From contig NZ_JAPKND010000001.1 of the NCBI RefSeq assembly GCF_026344035.1, positions 682,001 to 746,000 of the forward strand: a stretch of 64,000 nt of DNA, read 5' to 3'. Positions 44,437 through 53,775 of this stretch are shown here, in pieces. The position numbers and the translations under genes are program-made. Position 1 is the stretch's first letter. Each line of letters starts with the position of its first letter. This DNA comes from Alcaligenes endophyticus (GTDB lineage Bacteria > Pseudomonadota > Gammaproteobacteria > Burkholderiales > Burkholderiaceae_B). The notes beneath the pieces are model-generated. The model saw only the letters and a list, made by a program, of their open reading frames with translations, was not told the DNA's origin and did not search any database.

Positions 44437-44724
44437 GTGTTTCGTACATCTCTCTCAGCCTTAGCAATAAGCGCGGCCTTAGTATCTCCTGCTCTCGCCA
44501 CCTCAGGTGTTCAATCTGGCGTTATCTATTTTCAAGGCTATGTGTACGATGACACCGCCATACGAGATCAAGCGCAGTTAATAAGTGAGTACGCCACCCA
44601 ACTGGCGGCAGCCCAGGGTAAGAATGCCGACGTTGGGCTAGCGCATATGGCTCAAAGTGAGCGCTTATTGGTCAAGCAATACCAACAACAAGGCAAAACA
44701 ATAATTGAAGTCTCATTTATTTAA
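44437..44724 (+). CDS. Small exported protein of unknown function
   Basis: A 95-residue protein with a signal peptide (LSALAISAALVSPALA, cleavage near residue 21). The mature part starts with GVQSGVIYFQGYVYDD, which resembles the first strand of a fimbrial subunit but lacks the cysteines and length of one. It starts with GTG; the ribosome site is weak. The upstream region is AT-rich. It may be a periplasmic or envelope protein; function unknown. Confidence 0.6.
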   Translation: MFRTSLSALAISAALVSPALATSGVQSGVIYFQGYVYDDTAIRDQAQLISEYATQLAAAQGKNADVGLAHMAQSERLLVKQYQQQGKTIIEVSFI

Positions 44725-44817
44725 GACTGCACAGGGAAGACTGTACGCCGTTTAGTGTGAGCATGGCCACAACACGCTTGTGTCTGCAAAGCGTCCCTAT
44801 CCACGCTGCCTTGATGG

Positions 44818-44844
44818 GATAGCGCTGACGTACCTAGCGCTATC
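44818..44844. terminator. Hairpin between the small exported protein and ketosynthase genes
   Basis: A 9-base inverted repeat (gatagcgct and agcgctatc) with a 9-base loop lies between two convergent genes. No clear T-run follows, so a terminator role is only moderately supported. Confidence 0.4.
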
Positions 44845-44896
44845 CGCAACACCTATCAATCGCGTTAAGCTGAACGCGTTGTTGTACAAAAAAGCA

Positions 44897-46117
44897 TTAA
44901 TTATTATCGTAACGCTTGAATGCCAAGACCGCGTTATTGCCGCCCATACCAAACGAGTTGCTCAGCGCAATATTGACGCCGTTAACAGTGCGGGCTTGAT
45001 TGGGCACATAATCCAAATCACACTGCTCGTCCCCGGCTGCAAAGTGCAGGGTGGGCGGTAAGACTTGTTTTTGTAAGCTCATGATTGTACTGATGGCTTC
45101 TACCGCACCGCAGGCTCCAATTAAATGGCCAATGGCTCCTTTAATGCTGCTTATTGCCAACGTCTGTGCATGTTCGCCAAATACAACTTTGATGGCTTGG
45201 GTTTCAATGCGATCGCCCACCGTCGTACCAGTGGCATGCGCATTGATATAAGCCACGTCTTCAGGAACAATCTGTGCATCTTTTAAAGCACGAGAAATTG
45301 CTAGGGCTTGGCCGTCTGGGTCCGGCCTTAAGGGATGCCGTCCATCGTTGCTTACGCCATAACCGATTACCTCGGCCAACGGCACGGCACCACGTGCCAA
45401 AGCATGCTCTAGGCTTTCCAGTAAAAGCGTAGCGGCGCCCTCACCCAAGGCAAAACCACTACGTTTGATGCTAAAAGGGCGGCAACCGCCTTCTGGATTC
45501 GTGGTGGGCTCTTGGCACAGGACATGCAATTGCTCCCATGAGCGGATCAACTCGGGCTGTATCATCGCCTCGGTACCCCCGGCTAAGGCGCTGTCCACAT
45601 AGCCGTCTCGTATACGACGAAATGCCTCACCAATAGCGACCGCTCCCGCTGTGCAAGCGGTTGCGTAGGTTTGCGCCTCTTGTGTGCAACCCATAATCTG
45701 TGCCACATGCGCAGCAGGCGCATTGGGCATGGCTGCTGGAACGACTAGCTGAACAACTTTCGGTATAGCCCCATAAAAACCCGCCACCGCATCGGAAAGG
45801 GCTTTCACTCCCCCAATGCCTGTCCCCAAATACACCCCCGTATGTTCCATCGCTTCGGTGGACAAACCACTGGCGCCCAAGGTTTGTTTAGAGGCATATA
45901 GCGCCAGCTTCGTGACCCTATCGAGCATGACTGCTTGGTTGCCTTGTAGGCCTTGATCAACATCCGCCTCTACCCACCCCACAGAACGAGTCAAGGTCTG
46001 CTTGGTATGCGGTCTGACACCTTCTTTGCCTTGGCATAGCGCATTAAAAAAGTCCTCTGGGGTATTACCCACCGGACTGGCCACCCCCATGGCCGTGACT
46101 ACAACACGTCGTTTCAT
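44897..46117 (-). CDS. Beta-ketoacyl-ACP synthase (KAS II/FabF-like)
   Basis: A 406-residue ketosynthase condensing malonyl-ACP with acyl-ACP. The active-site cysteine is in YATACTAGA (near residue 155) and the two histidines are in NAHATGT and GAIGHLIGACG, so all three catalytic residues are present. It pairs with the acyl carrier protein gene immediately upstream (38-base gap). As no other fatty acid genes are nearby, the pair probably serves a dedicated acyl product rather than bulk lipid synthesis. The product is unknown. Confidence 0.92.
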   Translation of the reverse strand: MKRRVVVTAMGVASPVGNTPEDFFNALCQGKEGVRPHTKQTLTRSVGWVEADVDQGLQGNQAVMLDRVTKLALYASKQTLGASGLSTEAMEHTGVYLGTGIGGVKALSDAVAGFYGAIPKVVQLVVPAAMPNAPAAHVAQIMGCTQEAQTYATACTAGAVAIGEAFRRIRDGYVDSALAGGTEAMIQPELIRSWEQLHVLCQEPTTNPEGGCRPFSIKRSGFALGEGAATLLLESLEHALARGAVPLAEVIGYGVSNDGRHPLRPDPDGQALAISRALKDAQIVPEDVAYINAHATGTTVGDRIETQAIKVVFGEHAQTLAISSIKGAIGHLIGACGAVEAISTIMSLQKQVLPPTLHFAAGDEQCDLDYVPNQARTVNGVNIALSNSFGMGGNNAVLAFKRYDNN

Positions 46118-46155
46118 AAGTTGCGAACTCTAGGCTATTACTCTGATAAGGAAAA

Positions 46156-46590
46156 CTATGGTTTCACTTGGGAAGAATCCGCTGCTTTTACCTCGCTCTC
46201 CACCCGTTCTATCGTTGCTGTCTCTACTTCTACGTACTCTTCTACGTGCTCTGCTTGCGTATCGCCCAGTAAGGCTTTTTCTTGCTCTTGTGTATTGAGC
46301 TGCTCGACTACGGTATAAACGTGTTCAACTAATTCGCTCAGGTTTTTTGGAAAAACCGTCATCATTTCTTCCTGGCTACGTACCTCGGCAGGTAGCAATA
46401 CCTCGGTGGATACGTCATAACGCGTTTCTATGCCTAATAAAATTTCTAACATGGCTAACGAGTCAAAATGCTCAATGAAACTTTCAAACGGCGCATCACT
46501 TAGCAACAGCTCTTTATCACAACGGCAAACATCCACAATAATGTCAGCCAATACGGTACGAAACTCCGAGCGTTCGGGAAGCACTATCAT
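46156..46590 (-). CDS. Acyl carrier protein with an extended acidic C-terminus
   Basis: A 144-residue protein. The phosphopantetheine site is HFDSLAMLE with Ser44. The core is about 80 residues; the remaining 60 (Glu/Val/Gln-rich, EEYVEVETATIERVES) are not part of a normal carrier protein. It lies before the ketosynthase gene in the same direction. The long acidic tail is unusual and may dock the partner enzyme. Confidence 0.82.
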   Translation of the reverse strand: MIVLPERSEFRTVLADIIVDVCRCDKELLLSDAPFESFIEHFDSLAMLEILLGIETRYDVSTEVLLPAEVRSQEEMMTVFPKNLSELVEHVYTVVEQLNTQEQEKALLGDTQAEHVEEYVEVETATIERVESEVKAADSSQVKP

Positions 46591-46758
46591 TTTCGTTCCT
46601 TATTCAATGAATTCTTGAGACAACTATGAGCTAACTTTACTTAACACCTATTACGAGACAAAGATTACAACAACCTCCCCCATTTACCGTCTCAATTTGT
46701 TATTTAATCAGTGTAAAACAGCCCTATCTAAATGCTATACGGGTAACTGCGGACAAAA

Positions 46759-46783
46759 TTGAAGGACGGCAAGCCGTCCTTCA
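46759..46783 (-). terminator. Terminator of the fimbrial operon
   Basis: An inverted repeat (ttgaaggacggc and gccgtccttcaa, 46759-46783), followed on the minus strand by a TTTT run. It begins about 26 bases after the stop of the last fimbrial gene. This is a good intrinsic terminator. Confidence 0.8.
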
Positions 46784-46808
46784 ATCCTAACGTCATCCTC
46801 GCGCTCGC

Positions 46809-47903
46809 TTACGGATACTCTACCGTGACCTCGGCTCGAGCCACTATATTTCCTTCTACCACTGGATTGCTGTTCGTTCTGACATAGCTCGCCTGCAAGT
46901 CGAGCCGCCACTCTCTGCAGTTCGCACCGCAGGATCCTAAGTTAGTCAGCGTATCAATCGTACTCGTGCCCGATAAATCTACCGGATGAGCCACTGCCCC
47001 AAAATCTAGGCTTTCTAGCAAAATCGATACATTTTGTGCCCCTGCAGGGAGATTAGGATCATTCGCAATAACTCCGCTCAAACCACTGCCATCGGGCGTA
47101 CCTTGAAACGTAATAAGAGGTGGAGTTGCGGTTGGCGCACACTGCATGCGCATAAAAAACCCTTTTGTGTTGACGGCTGTGCCGACAGTAATCAAATCAT
47201 CTGCCAGCACAGAATCCAACGCCACGGTCATCGCTTGGCTTGTCACAAACTGACAGGGTGCTGGCACAAACGCTATCTTAGACGTTAGTCGATACCGCAG
47301 TAAGTGATCTTTATCGGCTATATTGCCGTTCAGCAATGTGAAAGCAAAATAATCAGCAAACTCAACCTCCCTAGTGCCGCTCCAATCGTTATCCAATAAT
47401 ACAAACTCTATCTTTGGCGTCCCCCCAGGAAAGTATAAGGCGTTCCCTTTACCGCTATTATTTGGAGCGACGTTAGTTATTGGACCTGCCACCGTTTGAC
47501 TAGGGTAATAAGTTCGATAACCTATATTACTTACATTCGTATGGTAGGTACCCGGCATCCCGGCCACTTCGTTCATGGACATTTGAAACTGCTCCAAAGA
47601 GCCTGCGGGACAATTTACATAGGGCACATAAGGCGAGGCGGCCCTACCATCACCCGTGAAGCCCGGTACAGGATCGTGTACTGGCGTGCCCTGGACAGTA
47701 AAAATCACCGATGAGGCTGGTTGCGTCAGGGGTACTGTCACCGTAGTAAGTGTCGGTGCAAAAGACACCAACGAGTTAGCCGGCACATACGGGAAAAAAC
47801 CACCACCTGTATTCGCAATGCAAACCTCGGCCCCTATGGACACAGCCGAATAACATACACCCACTCCAAGCGCTAAACTTATACCTGCCACGCCTACTCG
47901 CAT
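46809..47903 (-). CDS. Fimbrial tip adhesin
   Basis: A 364-residue protein with a signal peptide (LALGVGVCYSAVSIGA, cleavage near 25). The N-terminal half (to about 190) would be the receptor-binding domain; the C-terminal half has the donor-strand pilin pattern, with CQFVTSQAMTVALDSV and a terminal VARAEVTVEYP beta strand that ends in Tyr-Pro. It is the last gene of the operon and starts 10 bases inside the usher gene. Host receptor is unknown. Confidence 0.8.
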   Translation of the reverse strand: MRVGVAGISLALGVGVCYSAVSIGAEVCIANTGGGFFPYVPANSLVSFAPTLTTVTVPLTQPASSVIFTVQGTPVHDPVPGFTGDGRAASPYVPYVNCPAGSLEQFQMSMNEVAGMPGTYHTNVSNIGYRTYYPSQTVAGPITNVAPNNSGKGNALYFPGGTPKIEFVLLDNDWSGTREVEFADYFAFTLLNGNIADKDHLLRYRLTSKIAFVPAPCQFVTSQAMTVALDSVLADDLITVGTAVNTKGFFMRMQCAPTATPPLITFQGTPDGSGLSGVIANDPNLPAGAQNVSILLESLDFGAVAHPVDLSGTSTIDTLTNLGSCGANCREWRLDLQASYVRTNSNPVVEGNIVARAEVTVEYP

Positions 47904-50380
47904 ACCGCCTCCTTATCTATCATCCCTAGAGACACTGGCAAATTATCAGCATCAAGACTGAACTTACAGCTTACAGAGGTGCTACCCTCAGCCCACTTGA
48001 CGGTGTAGGCTTGATTTCCTTCTAGCCCTGTTAGCCAAATCCTACCCACTGGTCCCACTAAGCCTTTTTGCTGATCATCCGCACCGTAGACCTCGGCTCC
48101 GAACGGAACAAATACGTCGTTATGTTTTAGTGAGATAATCAATGATCGGCCTAGCTCGGTTTCAAACAGCACCCGCACGATAGCGCCACGTGTTGGGACT
48201 ACAGATTGAATATTTTGTGTCAACGTGACAGAGTCATTTAGGTAACCAGGAGCCAAGCTCACACTATTTTCTCTGTAGGGAGACGCATAAGGGATCAAAG
48301 CCCGCCCTGACTGATTTGTTCTAATGCTTGGATGACTTTGCAGTTGCACATCAGGTGCACTAGGAACATCGACAATAATCGCTGTGTCATACAGATACTG
48401 TCCTAACAACAGGCCCTGCTTATCTATCACCACTGAACCGCTAAAATCGATTTGTGATTGAGTATTTTTATGATTACGCGCCGTACTCAAGCCTAACTGA
48501 CCAATAGAATTTCTGTAGCTACCGCCCGCATAGAAATTATTGCCTCGGTCTCCATTTTCCTTAGATACACCAGCACGTAAATTATACGAGAGGGCATTAT
48601 TTTCTAGCGTTGAACCCGACAGGTTAGCGCTATGGGCATAATCGCCATTATTTTGACGCGAGAAGCTATAGCCTGCGTAAGTCGAGCGTACTCCTAAAGG
48701 TATAGAGAAGCTCAACATAATATTGCGTCTCTTCTCTTGCCACTGCGACTGAATCATGTTGTAAGATAAAAATACACCAACTCCCTTAATATTATTGGAA
48801 TAGCTCAAACCCATGGTGTCAGAGGACCTACCCTGATTACGAAACTGCACTTTTGAATAGTTGGCGGAAACAGAGCCATACTTATCCAAACTTTGAGAGA
48901 TTGAAAACTGATATTCGTGTGATCTATTCCAAGATAAGTTTGTATTTTGGCTTTTACTTAACGTTTGATCCAAACTACGATAACCATCTGAACTATATTT
49001 GTAGCCAAAAAAACGGAAGTTAGTCCCTGTTTCTAATAAGTTTTTGGCATATTGAATACGTAAAGCGTGGCCTCTATGGCGTAAATTACGCGTATCCTTA
49101 GCGGTAGACTGAATAATATCCGCGGATAGGCCACCAAACTGCTGTAAATTAAACGCCAAACCCAAAGAGCCAGCAAAGTAATCTTTAGCCCCCATCAAGC
49201 CGCCATAAGCTGTTACTCCTCCGGGCAAGCCGTGAGCCAAATTTACTTGACCCACCATAGGCTCTTTTGCGTCATCATAACGGTTGCCTCGGTACTTACC
49301 AAATGCAGCGCTGTATTGCCATCGCCCTTCACGCAGCATGGCCGGCAATACTGCGTAGGGCTGTAAATAACGGGTTACCTGCCCACCGGTCTCCTCAATT
49401 TCAACCTCCAGGTCACCGCCGCCGGGAACGGCATAAAGATCGTTGATAATAAATGGACCTGGGGCAACAAAAGTTGAGTAAATAACATTGCTATTTTGAT
49501 AAATCGTCACCTTCGCACTAGTATTGGCGAAGCCTTCTATTGTTGGTGCGTAACCTTGTTCACTAGTAGCCAACATGGAGTCGTCCGACTCTAACTTAAC
49601 GCCACGGATGCGCGACGAAGTAAAGGTACTACTACTAGTGGTGTTGTCACCCAGCCGGATACGCCCCCGCCAAGCAGGAATATCACGCTCGAAGTAATTT
49701 TCATTAAAATTCCAATGCCGTTGCCCGCCCGCATCATACAAACTACCATTGGAACGAAAACGCCAAGCACCCAAGTTAAACCCACCACGCACCCCTAAGA
49801 AGGTCGTATGTTGATTGCGTTTAACTCCCAGTGACTCCATTGAGGAACGGAAATGAGACAACTGATATGAAGTATAAAAGGCGCTTTCCCCCTGATTCCA
49901 CATTTCCACAGGTATGGCACCTCGTACCGTTGCATCTAACGCTGCCTGCGGTACGGATAATGTCAACGTCGCTGTCGATGCGCTAAACGCATAATTTGCC
50001 TCAGGAATTAGGCTCAAATCTAGGCACTGATCGGGGGCCAGTTCCTCTGCTTTACCAAAAAATGCTGTTTTTACTCCCACCGTTCTTAACAGTTCAGGAG
50101 TTAAACACGGCACGGCATCTTTATCTGCTTGCTCCGAATCAACAAATCTAATGATATGCTCGCCAAAACTACGTTGGTTCACCACTACCTGAACCTGTTG
50201 ATCACCAGGAAGAATACGATTGGAGTTACGAAAACCAGATAAATCAGCAGGTAAAGACTGGCCTGCTGGTCTAAATAAAAATTTGCTATCAAAAAAATCA
50301 CCGTTTTCTGCTTGAGCCAAAGCAGCTTTAGCAAGTATCAAACTGGAGACGCAAAAAAAAACTCGGCATCGCTTTTTCAT
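47894..50380 (-). CDS. Fimbrial outer-membrane usher (FimD-like)
   Basis: An 828-residue usher. A signal peptide (residues 1-22) is followed by an N-terminal chaperone-binding domain (FNxxFL-like FFDSKFLFRPAGQSLPADL), a 24-strand barrel and a plug domain near 220-300. The C-terminus has a cysteine pair (SVSCKFSL, KEAVCE). It exports chaperone-bound subunits. Length is normal. Only 20 bases separate it from the chaperone gene. Confidence 0.95.
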   Translation of the reverse strand: MKKRCRVFFCVSSLILAKAALAQAENGDFFDSKFLFRPAGQSLPADLSGFRNSNRILPGDQQVQVVVNQRSFGEHIIRFVDSEQADKDAVPCLTPELLRTVGVKTAFFGKAEELAPDQCLDLSLIPEANYAFSASTATLTLSVPQAALDATVRGAIPVEMWNQGESAFYTSYQLSHFRSSMESLGVKRNQHTTFLGVRGGFNLGAWRFRSNGSLYDAGGQRHWNFNENYFERDIPAWRGRIRLGDNTTSSSTFTSSRIRGVKLESDDSMLATSEQGYAPTIEGFANTSAKVTIYQNSNVIYSTFVAPGPFIINDLYAVPGGGDLEVEIEETGGQVTRYLQPYAVLPAMLREGRWQYSAAFGKYRGNRYDDAKEPMVGQVNLAHGLPGGVTAYGGLMGAKDYFAGSLGLAFNLQQFGGLSADIIQSTAKDTRNLRHRGHALRIQYAKNLLETGTNFRFFGYKYSSDGYRSLDQTLSKSQNTNLSWNRSHEYQFSISQSLDKYGSVSANYSKVQFRNQGRSSDTMGLSYSNNIKGVGVFLSYNMIQSQWQEKRRNIMLSFSIPLGVRSTYAGYSFSRQNNGDYAHSANLSGSTLENNALSYNLRAGVSKENGDRGNNFYAGGSYRNSIGQLGLSTARNHKNTQSQIDFSGSVVIDKQGLLLGQYLYDTAIIVDVPSAPDVQLQSHPSIRTNQSGRALIPYASPYRENSVSLAPGYLNDSVTLTQNIQSVVPTRGAIVRVLFETELGRSLIISLKHNDVFVPFGAEVYGADDQQKGLVGPVGRIWLTGLEGNQAYTVKWAEGSTSVSCKFSLDADNLPVSLGMIDKEAVCE

Positions 50381-50400
50381 GTTCCTTCCCCATCTTAGAT

Positions 50401-51099
50401 TTAGTTGATTTTTACGATGGGCAAGTTGATCACAGCACCATAGTCATTAATAAACCTAGCTTGAAGATTACCTATTACATCACACGAAGAGAGATCGAGA
50501 GATTGCTCGCTAAAAGGCATAGCCATGAAACCCTTGGCTGTTTCTAACAATTTATCGTTTATTTTCACATCTGCGAAATTAACTATAAATGGAGATGTAT
50601 TTTTAACTAATAGCTGGCACTTTCCCCCTTCTCTCTTTACTTCCCAATTCAATACTTTATCAATATCCGCTGGCCTACCTATTCCTTTAGGTCTATAGAA
50701 AACCTTAACTCGAGTTCTGACTGCGAAGCTTAAAGTATTTTGTACAGAATTATCCGTTTTTGGTATTTCTAACACGTTCAACCAGAAATACGATTCCTTA
50801 TCTTCTGGTAGTTTTCCATCTAATTTTCTAATCGTTAGTGAAAACTCTTCTCCACCATCCATTCTATTTAACGGAGGAGTTACAAAAAATGGAGTTTCCA
50901 TCTCCCCTTCGGTACCCTCAATCCAGCTTTGAATCACAAAAGGTTCTGTCGTTACATTTTTAGCCCTTACTGTTCCAAAATTTTTTTCCTCGTTAATAAT
51001 TACTCTGGTATTATTTAATTGAATAGCAGCATAACTAGATGAGCTAATGAAAAAAGCGATTAGCCAGAAAAAACTTTTAATAGCGTACCGTGCTTTCAT
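50401..51099 (-). CDS. Periplasmic fimbrial chaperone (FimC/PapD-like)
   Basis: A 232-residue chaperone with a signal peptide (SFFWLIAFFISSSSYA, cleavage near 24). The first domain has RVIINEEKNFGTV and VQNTLSFAVRTRVKVFYRP, with the basic pocket and the F1-G1 edge strand; the second covers about 150-232. The ATG at 51099 follows a GGGGGGAAGG site. The longer frame to 51237 runs into the second pilin gene and adds a false N-terminus. Confidence 0.93.
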   Translation of the reverse strand: MKARYAIKSFFWLIAFFISSSSYAAIQLNNTRVIINEEKNFGTVRAKNVTTEPFVIQSWIEGTEGEMETPFFVTPPLNRMDGGEEFSLTIRKLDGKLPEDKESYFWLNVLEIPKTDNSVQNTLSFAVRTRVKVFYRPKGIGRPADIDKVLNWEVKREGGKCQLLVKNTSPFIVNFADVKINDKLLETAKGFMAMPFSEQSLDLSSCDVIGNLQARFINDYGAVINLPIVKIN

Positions 51100-51118
51100 C
51101 CTTCCCCCCTTCAATTCG

Positions 51119-51661
51119 TTATCTATATTCAACTGAGAAAGTTGCTCTTGCATTAATGGTTCCTGGTTGGATGCCCACCCACCCTGAATTAACAGGCACC
51201 AAATAAGCAGTAAACTCCAAGTTAACTTGCCCATCATTTAACATATACTCAGGCGCTAAACCCATATTGTTATTAAACTTAATATCATTATTAAGCGGAT
51301 CTTTTAAAGAAATACCAATACCACTAGCTGAGCTTGGAGTAACGTCTAAAGCTATATGTTCATCAGCAGACCCTGGCAAGGTGGTCGCCGCAAACGCCAT
51401 TGCTACTTTTTGCTTAACGTTACTATCACAATTCTCGAATGTAATAAAAAACCTTACGGGCCTATGAAAACCGATCTCTTTTAGCTCACGAGAATTAATA
51501 GAGCCAAAATCCACAGCATTCCCACTATTAACAACGATATTGCCACAAGTGGGAGCGAGGACATCTCCTGTAATAGTTAATTGCGTTACATTGCTTGCTA
51601 TTCCGATTGAGGAAGAAAGCAACAGATAACACCCTAAGCTGATAGATAGTTTTTTAATCAT
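51119..51661 (-). CDS. Second fimbrial subunit (minor pilin)
   Basis: A 180-residue pilin with a signal peptide (residues 1-22) and two cysteines (APTCGNIVV and ENCDSNVKQ) forming the standard disulphide. The N-terminal extension QLTITGDVL is the donor strand and the C-terminus TFSVEYR ends in a penultimate tyrosine. Smaller sequence conservation than the first pilin suggests a minor or adaptor subunit. Confidence 0.88.
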   Translation of the reverse strand: MIKKLSISLGCYLLLSSSIGIASNVTQLTITGDVLAPTCGNIVVNSGNAVDFGSINSRELKEIGFHRPVRFFITFENCDSNVKQKVAMAFAATTLPGSADEHIALDVTPSSASGIGISLKDPLNNDIKFNNNMGLAPEYMLNDGQVNLEFTAYLVPVNSGWVGIQPGTINARATFSVEYR

Positions 51662-51713
51662 AGGTATTGCACACGGCTAAGTGATCAATCACTTAGCCAT
51701 GCGCTAATTAAAG

Positions 51714-52271
51714 TTAGGAGTAAGAAACCGTAAAGGTTGCTGTCGCATTAGCCGAACCAGACGTTACTGGCTGAGCACCATCTATCCTTTTATAAAAAGC
51801 GTAAAGACGAATGGTATTCGTACCATCTACAAGCGGCGTATCTAAGAAAGCGTTCGGTGAGCCATCAAAGGAAATCAGGTTAGTAGTAAAGTCACCGTTG
51901 GTGCCACTAATAGCAATTCCCAAGTTTGTAGCAGCGTTACTTCCATCTAGATCCAAAGCTAAAAGATTGGCATTTCCAGCTGCAGCCAGAGTTCCCGAAA
52001 ACGTGAACTCAGCAGTATTTAACGCTAAGCTTGCATCGCAACCCGTCAAATTAATAGCAAACTGCCTAGCTTCCGTATTTGGGATGCCACTTATATGATG
52101 AGCGGCATAAGAACCCATAGGCACTGTAATTTGAATAGAATCAGCACCTAAAGAACATGTCTCATCTGTTACTTCCCCTACAAAGTCAATCGTTCCTGTA
52201 GATGCATTCGCCAAACCAAAAGGCAGAGCCAATGCTGAAGCTACAGCAATATTTAATGCGTACTTTTTCAT
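51714..52271 (-). CDS. Major fimbrial subunit (FimA-like)
   Basis: A 185-residue pilin. Signal peptide to about residue 23 (LALPFGLANA), donor strand GTIDFVGEV, disulphide cysteines in DETCSLG and LTGCDAS, and a C-terminal TFTVSYS. It is the first gene of the chaperone-usher operon, as is usual for the major subunit. Confidence 0.92.
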   Translation of the reverse strand: MKKYALNIAVASALALPFGLANASTGTIDFVGEVTDETCSLGADSIQITVPMGSYAAHHISGIPNTEARQFAINLTGCDASLALNTAEFTFSGTLAAAGNANLLALDLDGSNAATNLGIAISGTNGDFTTNLISFDGSPNAFLDTPLVDGTNTIRLYAFYKRIDGAQPVTSGSANATATFTVSYS

Positions 52272-52321
52272 TATCTACTTCCTTAATAAAGATGAAATTA
52301 CACGCCTTATATGACGTGCCC

Positions 52322-52741
52322 TTACCGCAACCCCAATTGCCTTTTACTCTTAGCAATTAGGAAACAACTACCCAAGAACCAAGAACACGGATTAAATACT
52401 AGGTGTCGCAATAAAAAACCTCGCTTATGCGCTTTCAACCTAAGACCTTTTTTATACTTAATGTCTTCAATTAACCATTTTGCTGGGTAAGCAACCAAGC
52501 TTTCAGCCAGGACACTTTTCTTCATTAAGCTGAGTAGCGGCCTCGCCCATAAATAATATCCGCTTTTTATTTCCGCTGAATTCTGATGAGAAAAGTAGGT
52601 TACGTCTACCACCCAATCAGAATAAGATATAAAATCTCTTACCATCAATCGATGGCAAATTATTTTTAGCTCCTCTTGAGCTCTCCAATTATTTACAATG
52701 AAATCATCTTTATTTTCCTTCTCTAGCTCAATCATTTTCAC
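52322..52741 (-). CDS. AT-rich unknown gene upstream of the fimbrial operon
   Basis: A 139-residue basic protein that I do not recognise, with hydrophobic segments near the end (WFLGSCFLIAKSKR). No signal peptide. It ends 50 bases before the major pilin and is on the same strand, so it may be the first gene of the operon or an unrelated leftover. Its base composition is lower in GC than the neighbouring T3SS genes, which suggests transfer together with the fimbrial genes. Confidence 0.4.
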   Translation of the reverse strand: MKMIELEKENKDDFIVNNWRAQEELKIICHRLMVRDFISYSDWVVDVTYFSHQNSAEIKSGYYLWARPLLSLMKKSVLAESLVAYPAKWLIEDIKYKKGLRLKAHKRGFLLRHLVFNPCSWFLGSCFLIAKSKRQLGLR

Positions 52742-53775
52742 CCCTCTATAAGCTTAAAATGAATCAATTTAAATCCAGAAATAAAACTTACTTTTATAAA
52801 TTTTAATTATTCTTATATAAAAAACTCGTAGCACAGTACAAATCAGAAAGGCAACAGAAGACTCTCAGAATAAAAATCCGATAAATAAAATTAAATATAT
52901 AATTCTCTAAACTGCTAGCACTGCCTCACAAGCCTATTACTTATCTAGACCATTTATTAACACTGAACACACCAACTCTATTGGTATATTGTTTTTCCTA
53001 TTTTTTCGAACCAGCTGAATACTTTCATCCGTAAATTTATTGTTATTTTTAGAAAAACAGTTCATACAAATTTATTTATATTGTGTCCTAAGTTAACGAT
53101 AGGGAAAAAATCCGTCAACGAGGAAAATGCTACAAGAACATACAAGTAGTATCCAAAAAAATGATATATACAGAATAGGTAAATCACATCATTGCAAATT
53201 AATAGTGAAATAATTTGTCATTCAAAATGCAATAAATAAACAAAATTGATTAGGTAAGCATTTATTTGAAAATAATATCGTTAGTCATGACAACACTCTC
53301 AAAATTTCACCTTACGCTGATCAATCCCCGTACCTTATGAAGCAAGCCATTCTTGGAGTTTGTTAGTGTGTAAAGTCGGGTATCCTAGCAACAGCCCCTA
53401 TGGCCGTTACACTTATGCAGTAGAGCCGTTTTAATGGTTATATATCGCAATGAAAACTGCATTAGTTAACAGCGTTAATCCGACACATCTGTTCGAACGT
53501 AACTAAACCGTCTACTTTTTCTAGTAAAAATATTTTTATTGAGACGCTACAACAACGTTAAGGCTCTGCACTCGGTGCCTAAAAGCAACTCGTATGATCA
53601 ATTCGCCTGCCCGTACGCAAAGAACCCCAGCATGTCGTTCAACGATACTGGGGTTCTTCGCTCTACATTTCAGAATTAAGGTTTCATGGGCGATGTGATC
53701 GCACGAGACCCGCCTCTTACCGCTAAGCTGAGGCCCAGCTCTGCATTAGCTGTGGGCTCGCTTACCTCATCCTTG
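52742..53775. other. AT-rich intergenic region with no supported gene
   Basis: About 1 kb between the fimbrial locus and the catabolic cluster. The first 550 bases are very AT-rich and have no plausible coding frame. The promoter of the fimbrial operon is probably here. The right end contains the hairpin at 53620-53658. I see no transposase, integrase, tRNA or direct repeats. Confidence 0.6.
53620..53658 (-). terminator. Hairpin downstream of the D-amino-acid-dehydrogenase-like gene
   Basis: An 11-base inverted repeat (aagaaccccag at 53620-53630 and ctggggttctt at 53648-53658), with an inner tcgtt/aacga stem in the loop. On the minus strand it ends in TTCTTTG. It lies about 118 bases beyond the gene's stop and probably ends the catabolic operon. 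Confidence 0.65.

Noticed and set aside
51100-51237. Longer fimbrial chaperone frame
   Set aside because: It overlaps the end of the second pilin gene; the signal peptide and ribosome site fit the ATG at 51099.
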